A stretch of DNA of 10,124 nucleotides, taken from Marinosulfonomonas sp. (GTDB taxonomy: Bacteria; Pseudomonadota; Alphaproteobacteria; Rhodobacterales; Rhodobacteraceae). The stretch covers positions 1 to 10,124 of the forward strand of contig WGBJ01000278.1 of assembly GCA_015494385.1 (NCBI GenBank), given 5' to 3'. Below the pieces are notes generated by a model. It searched no databases. It was not told the DNA's origin and saw only the letters and a list, made by a program, of their open reading frames with translations. Of this stretch, positions 6,501 through 10,124 are shown one piece after another; position 1 is the first letter of the stretch, and every line of letters begins with the position of its first letter. Both the position numbers and the translations under genes were made by a program.

Positions 6501-8900
6501 TCAGGCACCCCCAAGGTGCCGCCCCGATGTCAGCCCGTTCACCTTTTCCACAATCGCCGCCGCATCAATGCCATAATGGTGATACAGATCGCCAATCGTG
6601 CCGGTCTGGCCGAAATGTTCGACCCCCAGCGGGATCGTCTGATGCCCCTGCACCGCCCCCAGCCATGCCAAAGTGGCCGGATGACCGTCAATCACCGTGA
6701 CGATTTTGCAATGCGGCGGCAGATCCGCCATCAGGGTTTCGATATGCCCGCGCGCGCCCGTCTGTCCACGCGACCGCGCCCGTTGCGCCGCCGTCCAGCC
6801 CGCATTCAGCCGGTCCGCCGATGTCACCGCCAGCACCCCGACATCGCGCCGCCCGCCGCCGATAATACCGGCGGCCTTGATCGCTTCGGGTGCGACAACC
6901 CCCTGATAGGCAATCACAACTTCACAATTCGGCCCCGGTTTGCGCAACCAGTAACCCCCGTCAATCGCCCCCTGCACAAAATCCTGATCCACCCGTTTGC
7001 CCGGCTGTTCCAGCGGGTTGGTGGACAGGCGCAGATAGACCGACCCGCCGGTTTCATCGCGCAGCCATGTGCGTTCGTCCGGGTCCGGTTCGCCATCCTT
7101 TTGCATGTATTCAAAGGCCCATTGCATGATCACCGCCAGTTCATCGACAAAGGCAGGCTCGAACGCGGCAAGGCCATCTTGCGACATGCCGATCAGCGGG
7201 GTGCCCACTGACTGATGCGCACCGCCTTCATAGGACAGGGTGATCCCCGACGGGGTGCCCACCACCATGAAACGGGCGTCCTGATAACAAGCATAGTTCA
7301 GCGCATCCAGACCACGGCACACGAAAGGGTCATACAGCGTGCCAACCGGCAGCAGGCGTTTGCCAAACAGGCTGTGCGACAGCCCCGCCGCGCCCAGCAG
7401 CAAAAACAGGTTCATCTCGGCAATGCCCAGTTCGATATGCTGGCCTTCGGGTGCAAAATCCCATTTGGCGGTGGAGGGGATGTTTTCGGCGCGGAACGTA
7501 TCCTCAAGCGGCTGGCGGGCAAACAGTTTGCGCCGGTTCACCCAGGGGCCAAGGTTGGTCGTGCCCGTCACATCGGGCGACGCGGTGACGATCCGTTGCG
7601 CCAGCTTGCTGTCCCCACGCGCCAGATCGTCCATGATCTTGCCAAAAGCCATCTGTGTCGACATCTCGCGCCCCGTGGCCAGCGCAATATCGGGCACCGG
7701 CACCGCGTCATCATGGAACCGCCGCCGTCCCTTGGCGAAAAACGGCACCTGATCCAGAAAGCCCTGCAAGGCGGGCACGTCCGAAACCGTGGCGAACAGC
7801 TCCCACTCCTGCCCTGCGGGCACCCCCATATGTTTTTGCCACTGGGCCATCTGCGCGTTGGTCATCAGACCGCCGTGATTGTCCTTGTGACCGGCAATCG
7901 GCGTGCCCCAGCCCTTGACCGTATAGGCCAGAAAACAAACCGGTCGGTCGTGGTCGATACTGGCGAAAACCTCGCTCATGGTTTCTACGCAATTGCCGCC
8001 CAGGTTCTCCATCAGTGCAGCCAGTTCATCATCACTGCGCGATTCAATCAACGCCGTAACGTCCCCCTGATCGCCCAGATCATCCAGCAGCCGCTGCCGC
8101 CACACAGCCCCGCCCATATAGGTCAGCGCCGAATACATCTGGTTGGGGCAATTATCGATCCAGTCACGCAACGCCTCGCCGCCCTTTTCGCGAAATGCCG
8201 CCCGCTGCAAGCTGCCGTATTTCACCCGCACCACGTCCCAGCCAAAAGCGTCAAATATCTTTTCGATCCGCGAAAACAGCCCCTCGCGCACGATCCCGTC
8301 CAGTGACTGGCGGTTATAATCAATCACCCACCAGACATTGCGCAGATCGTTTTTCCACCCCTCCTGCAAGGCCTCGTAAACATTGCCCTCGTCCAGTTCG
8401 GCATCCCCGACCAGCGCCACCATCCGGCCCATCGGCAAGTCCTGCCCCCAGTCCTTGGCCTTGATGTAATCCTGAATGATCGCGGCAAAGGATGTCATCG
8501 CCACCCCCAACCCGACCGAGCCGGTCGAGAAATCCACATCATCCACATCCTTGGTGCGGCTGGGGTAGCTTTGCACGCCACCAAAGCCGCGAAAGTTCTG
8601 CATCTTTTCCAGCGGCAGGTTGCCCATCAGATATTGCATCGCATGAAAGACCGGCGAGGCATGCGGTTTCACCGCCACCCTGTCCTGTGGCCGCAACGCG
8701 CTGAAATACAGCGCCGTTATGATCGACACCATTGACGCAGACGAGGCCTGATGCCCGCCCAGCTTGATCGCGTCCTCTTTCGGGCGGATATGGTTGGCGT
8801 GGTGGATCATCCAGTGCGACAGCCAAAGCAGGCGCTGTTCGATGGTTTTCAGAGGGGGTGTGGTCATTTGATCGGCATCCGTGGTTGCGGGGGTTGCCAT
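6501..8900 (-). CDS. Homodimeric 2-oxoacid dehydrogenase E1 component (AceE/MdeB-like; transketolase-type ThDP enzyme)
   Basis: A 799-residue single-chain thiamine diphosphate enzyme. The N-terminal half has H80 in KPHASP and the cofactor motif G165-D-A-E-L-D-E ending at N196 (VIDYN), a GDG-to-N motif with Ala in the third place. The pyrimidine-binding domain has HIELGIAEMNLF (489-500) with E495 as the likely cofactor-activating Glu. The C-terminal domain ends in HFGQTGTIGDLYHHYGID (about 762-779), resembling the GFGRSD...LRHHFEVD end of AceE. It is nearer to AceE/MdeB than to true transketolases (about 660 residues). Such E1s decarboxylate pyruvate, 2-oxobutyrate or related acids and pass the acyl group to a lipoyl E2; no E2 or E3 gene is in the window. 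In Pseudomonas putida, MdeB with regulator MdeR (Lrp family) serves methionine-derived 2-oxobutyrate, a useful but unproven parallel. ATG 8900 has no good ribosome-binding site, and ATG 8867 is an alternative. An in-frame TAG at 8904-8906 rules out longer forms. Confidence 0.85.
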   Translation of the reverse strand: MATPATTDADQMTTPPLKTIEQRLLWLSHWMIHHANHIRPKEDAIKLGGHQASSASMVSIITALYFSALRPQDRVAVKPHASPVFHAMQYLMGNLPLEKMQNFRGFGGVQSYPSRTKDVDDVDFSTGSVGLGVAMTSFAAIIQDYIKAKDWGQDLPMGRMVALVGDAELDEGNVYEALQEGWKNDLRNVWWVIDYNRQSLDGIVREGLFSRIEKIFDAFGWDVVRVKYGSLQRAAFREKGGEALRDWIDNCPNQMYSALTYMGGAVWRQRLLDDLGDQGDVTALIESRSDDELAALMENLGGNCVETMSEVFASIDHDRPVCFLAYTVKGWGTPIAGHKDNHGGLMTNAQMAQWQKHMGVPAGQEWELFATVSDVPALQGFLDQVPFFAKGRRRFHDDAVPVPDIALATGREMSTQMAFGKIMDDLARGDSKLAQRIVTASPDVTGTTNLGPWVNRRKLFARQPLEDTFRAENIPSTAKWDFAPEGQHIELGIAEMNLFLLLGAAGLSHSLFGKRLLPVGTLYDPFVCRGLDALNYACYQDARFMVVGTPSGITLSYEGGAHQSVGTPLIGMSQDGLAAFEPAFVDELAVIMQWAFEYMQKDGEPDPDERTWLRDETGGSVYLRLSTNPLEQPGKRVDQDFVQGAIDGGYWLRKPGPNCEVVIAYQGVVAPEAIKAAGIIGGGRRDVGVLAVTSADRLNAGWTAAQRARSRGQTGARGHIETLMADLPPHCKIVTVIDGHPATLAWLGAVQGHQTIPLGVEHFGQTGTIGDLYHHYGIDAAAIVEKVNGLTSGRHLGGA

Positions 8901-8909
8901 ATTCTAGCC

Positions 8910-8947
8910 AAGGGGCCGATAGTGTGTCCTTGCTATTTCAGCCCCTT
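8910..8947 (-). promoter_or_regulatory. Interrupted inverted repeat / possible leader hairpin upstream of the E1 gene
   Basis: AAGGGGC (8910-8916) and GCCCCTT (8941-8947) are perfect inverse complements. Inside them ATAG (8919-8922) pairs with CTAT (8933-8936). In the minus-strand RNA this gives a 7-bp stem, a small internal loop, a 4-bp stem and a 10-base loop CAAGGACACA that holds a ribosome-binding-like AAGGA. The base lies 9 nt before the E1 ATG. As DNA it could instead be a protein-binding dyad; it also overlaps the lrp -35 candidate. Confidence 0.4.
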
Positions 8948-8957
8948 AATGGATAAT
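8930..8957 (+). promoter_or_regulatory. Candidate promoter of the Lrp-type regulator gene
   Basis: TTGCTA (8930-8935, 4 of 6 to TTGACA) and GATAAT (8952-8957, 5 of 6 to TATAAT) are 16 bases apart, in the 93-bp AT-rich gap between the divergent E1 and lrp-type genes. Transcription would start near 8964, inside the palindrome at 8961-8975. A TATTAT on the minus strand (8953-8958) could be the -10 of the E1 gene, with only a poor -35. Confidence 0.4.
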
Positions 8958-8960
8958 ACT

Positions 8961-8975
8961 TAGCTAAAATAGCTC
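8961..8975. promoter_or_regulatory. Probable Lrp/AsnC operator
   Basis: The 15-mer TAGCTAAAATAGCTC contains the perfect inverted repeat AGCTA-AAA-TAGCT and fits 10 of 15 positions of the E. coli Lrp consensus YAGHAWATTWTDCTR. It overlaps the inferred lrp transcription start and lies just upstream of the E1-direction -10 candidate. Binding there could repress lrp and activate or repress the E1 gene. Inferred from sequence only. Confidence 0.45.
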
Positions 8976-8993
8976 ATCCAGAAAGGTTTTTTA

Positions 8994-9461
8994 GTGAATA
9001 CCCCCAGTATAGACGAATTTGACGTGAAAATCCTCAGGGCCTTGCAGCAGGACGGGCGCATGTCCGTGCAGGAACTGGCCCAGACCGTCGGCCTAAGTGC
9101 AACGCCGGTTTCGCGGCGGGTGAAAAAGCTGGAAGATGCAGGCGTGATCCACGGCTACAGCGCCCTGATTGATGAAACACTGCTGGGGTTCGGGGTGTCT
9201 GTGTTTGTCTCGGTCCAGTTGGACAAACAGGTGGACGAAGCACTAGCGGTATTCGAAGCCAGCATCAAGGAATTCCCCGAAGTGGTGGATTGCTGGTTGA
9301 TGACCGGCAACCGCGATTACCTGCTGCGCATCGCCACGCGCGGGTTGGCGGATTTTGAACAATTCATGACCGGGAAACTGACCAAAATCCCCGGCGTTGC
9401 CTCGCTTGAATCCTCGATCCCGTTGCGGCGGGTCAAATCCGGACTGGCACGCACCCCATAA
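8994..9461 (+). CDS. Lrp/AsnC family transcriptional regulator
   Basis: A 155-residue regulator of normal size. The N-terminal winged helix-turn-helix runs from IDEFDVKILRALQQDGRMS (6-24) through ELAQTVGLSATPVSRRVKKL (27-46), with GLSATPVSRRV as the recognition helix, to DAGVIHGYSA. The C-terminal RAM (amino-acid-binding, oligomerisation) domain spans about 66-145, with the TGNRDYLLRI effector-site strand at 104-113. Family members form octamers or hexadecamers and respond to amino acids. The start is GTG at 8994, with AAAGG about seven bases upstream. It is divergent from the E1 gene, a standard layout for a local regulator of that gene, and the palindrome at 8961-8975 suggests autoregulation. 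The effector is unknown; methionine, branched-chain amino acids or their oxoacids are guesses from the E1 neighbour. Confidence 0.93.
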   Translation: MNTPSIDEFDVKILRALQQDGRMSVQELAQTVGLSATPVSRRVKKLEDAGVIHGYSALIDETLLGFGVSVFVSVQLDKQVDEALAVFEASIKEFPEVVDCWLMTGNRDYLLRIATRGLADFEQFMTGKLTKIPGVASLESSIPLRRVKSGLARTP

Positions 9462-9471
9462 AAGGCACCCC

Positions 9472-9492
9472 CGAAATCTTCAAAAGATTTCG
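9472..9492. terminator. Hairpin 1 of a tandem pair between convergent genes
   Basis: CGAAATCTT (9472-9480) and AAGATTTCG (9484-9492) form a perfect 9-bp stem with the loop CAA, 10 bp after the lrp-type stop. In the plus direction it is followed by TCCGTTTTCTTT, a U-rich stretch suited to intrinsic termination of the regulator transcript. Confidence 0.7.
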
Positions 9493-9493
9493 T

Positions 9494-9516
9494 CCGTTTT
9501 CTTTCAAAGAAAACGG
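9494..9516. terminator. Hairpin 2 of a tandem pair, abutting the dehydrogenase stop codon
   Basis: CCGTTTTCTT (9494-9503) and AAGAAAACGG (9507-9516) pair perfectly around TCA, and the symmetry extends to 11 bases per arm. It begins one base after hairpin 1 and touches the dehydrogenase stop codon at 9517-9519. In the minus direction it is the first hairpin met after that gene. The two hairpins together probably make a bidirectional terminator. Confidence 0.65.
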
Positions 9517-10124
9517 CTACAGCATCGCCGGAACCACCTGATCCGGCGGGCGGTGGCCATCGGCAAATGTCTTGATGTTGATGATCACCTTCTCGCCCAT
9601 CTCGGCGCGCCCCTCGACCGTGGCCGACCCCATATGCGGCAACAGAACCACGTTTTTTAACGCCTGCAAACGCGGGTTGATCTCGGCCCCGCCTTCAAAC
9701 ACATCCAGCCCCGCACCGGCAATCTCGCCAGCCCGCAACATCCGTGTCAGGGCGTTTTCGTCGATCACTTCGCCGCGCGAGGTATTGACGATCACCGCAT
9801 CCTTTTTCATCAATTTCAGACGCCGCGCATTCATCAGATGGAAGGTGCTGGGCGTATGCGGGCAATTGATCGAAATGATGTCCATCCGCGCGACCATCTG
9901 GTCCAGACTTTCCCAATAGGTCGCTTCCAGCTCGGCTTCGATATCGGCATGTAAACGGTGGCGGTTGTGGTAATGCACCTGCATCCCGAAGGCCGCCGCA
10001 CGCCGCGCCACCGCCTGCCCGATCCGGCCCATACCCAGAATGCCCAGCCGTCGGCCACCCAGCCGCCCGCCCAGCATCGCGGTCGGGGACCAGCCCTGCC
10101 AGTCACCGGATTGCATCAGGGCCA
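9517..10124 (-). CDS. D-2-hydroxyacid dehydrogenase, probably D-glycerate/hydroxypyruvate reductase (N-terminal third missing at window edge)
   Basis: About 202 C-terminal residues of an NAD(P)-dependent D-isomer 2-hydroxyacid dehydrogenase; the family usually has 310-330 residues. The Rossmann motif GILGMGRIGQAVARRAAAFG (GxGxxG) is followed by the substrate and catalytic blocks: NCPHTPSTFHLMNARRLKLM, NTSRGEVIDENAL with the catalytic Arg, AGAGLDVFEGGAEINPRL, and LLPHMGSAT carrying the catalytic His. The Glu of the Arg/Glu/His catalytic set is expected in GLDVFEGGAEINP. Members reduce glyoxylate or hydroxypyruvate, or oxidise D-glycerate, in the cytoplasm. The sequence style matches roseobacter proteins annotated as D-glycerate dehydrogenase. 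The frame stays open through the window edge; a Met at 10116 is internal. The gene is convergent with the lrp-type gene, so the two are probably not co-regulated. Confidence 0.92.
   Translation of the reverse strand, partial: ALMQSGDWQGWSPTAMLGGRLGGRRLGILGMGRIGQAVARRAAAFGMQVHYHNRHRLHADIEAELEATYWESLDQMVARMDIISINCPHTPSTFHLMNARRLKLMKKDAVIVNTSRGEVIDENALTRMLRAGEIAGAGLDVFEGGAEINPRLQALKNVVLLPHMGSATVEGRAEMGEKVIINIKTFADGHRPPDQVVPAML

Noticed and set aside
6496..6506. Short hairpin GCCT-TTC-AGGC at the E1 stop codon
   Set aside because: Only 4 bp of stem, no T-run, and likely chance in GC-rich sequence.
7215..8306. A 363-codon plus-strand open frame opposite the E1 gene, with another at 6486-7211
   Set aside because: Both lie wholly or largely antisense to a well-recognised 799-residue E1 protein. 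Their products are rich in His, Arg, Gln and Pro with no family motif, as expected for high-GC antisense frames.
1..10124. CRISPR arrays, tRNA or rRNA genes, insertion sequences, phage or defence genes
   Set aside because: No spaced direct repeats, no RNA-gene signatures and no transposase, integrase or defence-type domains were seen on either strand. Every gap is under 120 bp.

Overview
The window is ordinary, gene-dense chromosome from an alphaproteobacterium, most likely Rhodobacteraceae (Roseobacter/Rhodobacter group). This assignment rests on the high-GC codon use, on the gene order cysQ / DUF4170 / Kdo-transferase-like / lpxK, on the divergent pair of mutY and DUF721-dsbA, and on the style of the protein sequences. 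It is inferred from recognised families and gene order, not from a database search. No RNA gene, CRISPR array, insertion sequence, phage gene or integration scar was found.

Layout. (1) Positions 1-2886, plus strand: the 3' end of a cysQ-type phosphatase, a small DUF4170 protein, a divergent Kdo-transferase (WaaA-like) protein and lpxK. The last three are tightly packed and form a lipid A / LPS inner-core unit. (2) Positions 2888-4103, minus strand: a two-gene operon of dciA-like DUF721 and a periplasmic DsbA-type oxidoreductase. It converges on lpxK with a 1-nt gap. (3) Positions 4186-6432, plus strand: mutY, divergent from dciA across an 82-bp promoter region, then an AlkB-family membrane di-iron hydroxylase. 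(4) Positions 6501-8900, minus strand: a 799-residue homodimeric 2-oxoacid dehydrogenase E1 (AceE/MdeB-like, often annotated transketolase). (5) Positions 8994-9461, plus strand: an Lrp/AsnC regulator divergent from the E1 gene, with a compact intergenic region holding a promoter, a likely Lrp operator and a leader hairpin. (6) Positions 9517-10124, minus strand: the C-terminal two-thirds of a D-2-hydroxyacid (probably D-glycerate) dehydrogenase. It converges on lrp across two tandem perfect hairpins.

The genes fall into three functional themes. One is outer-membrane lipid A assembly (LpxK and the WaaA paralogue, with DUF4170). The second is housekeeping: helicase loading, periplasmic disulfides and 8-oxoG:A repair. 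The third is carbon metabolism: alkane or alkyl-chain hydroxylation, an Lrp-controlled oxidative decarboxylation step and hydroxyacid reduction. There is no clear sign of an undescribed multi-gene system. The points most worth a second look are the WaaA paralogue with altered active-site motifs, the orphan E1/Lrp pair and its control region, the AlkB variant motif, and the double-hairpin element near the right end. Every intergenic gap is shorter than 120 bp.
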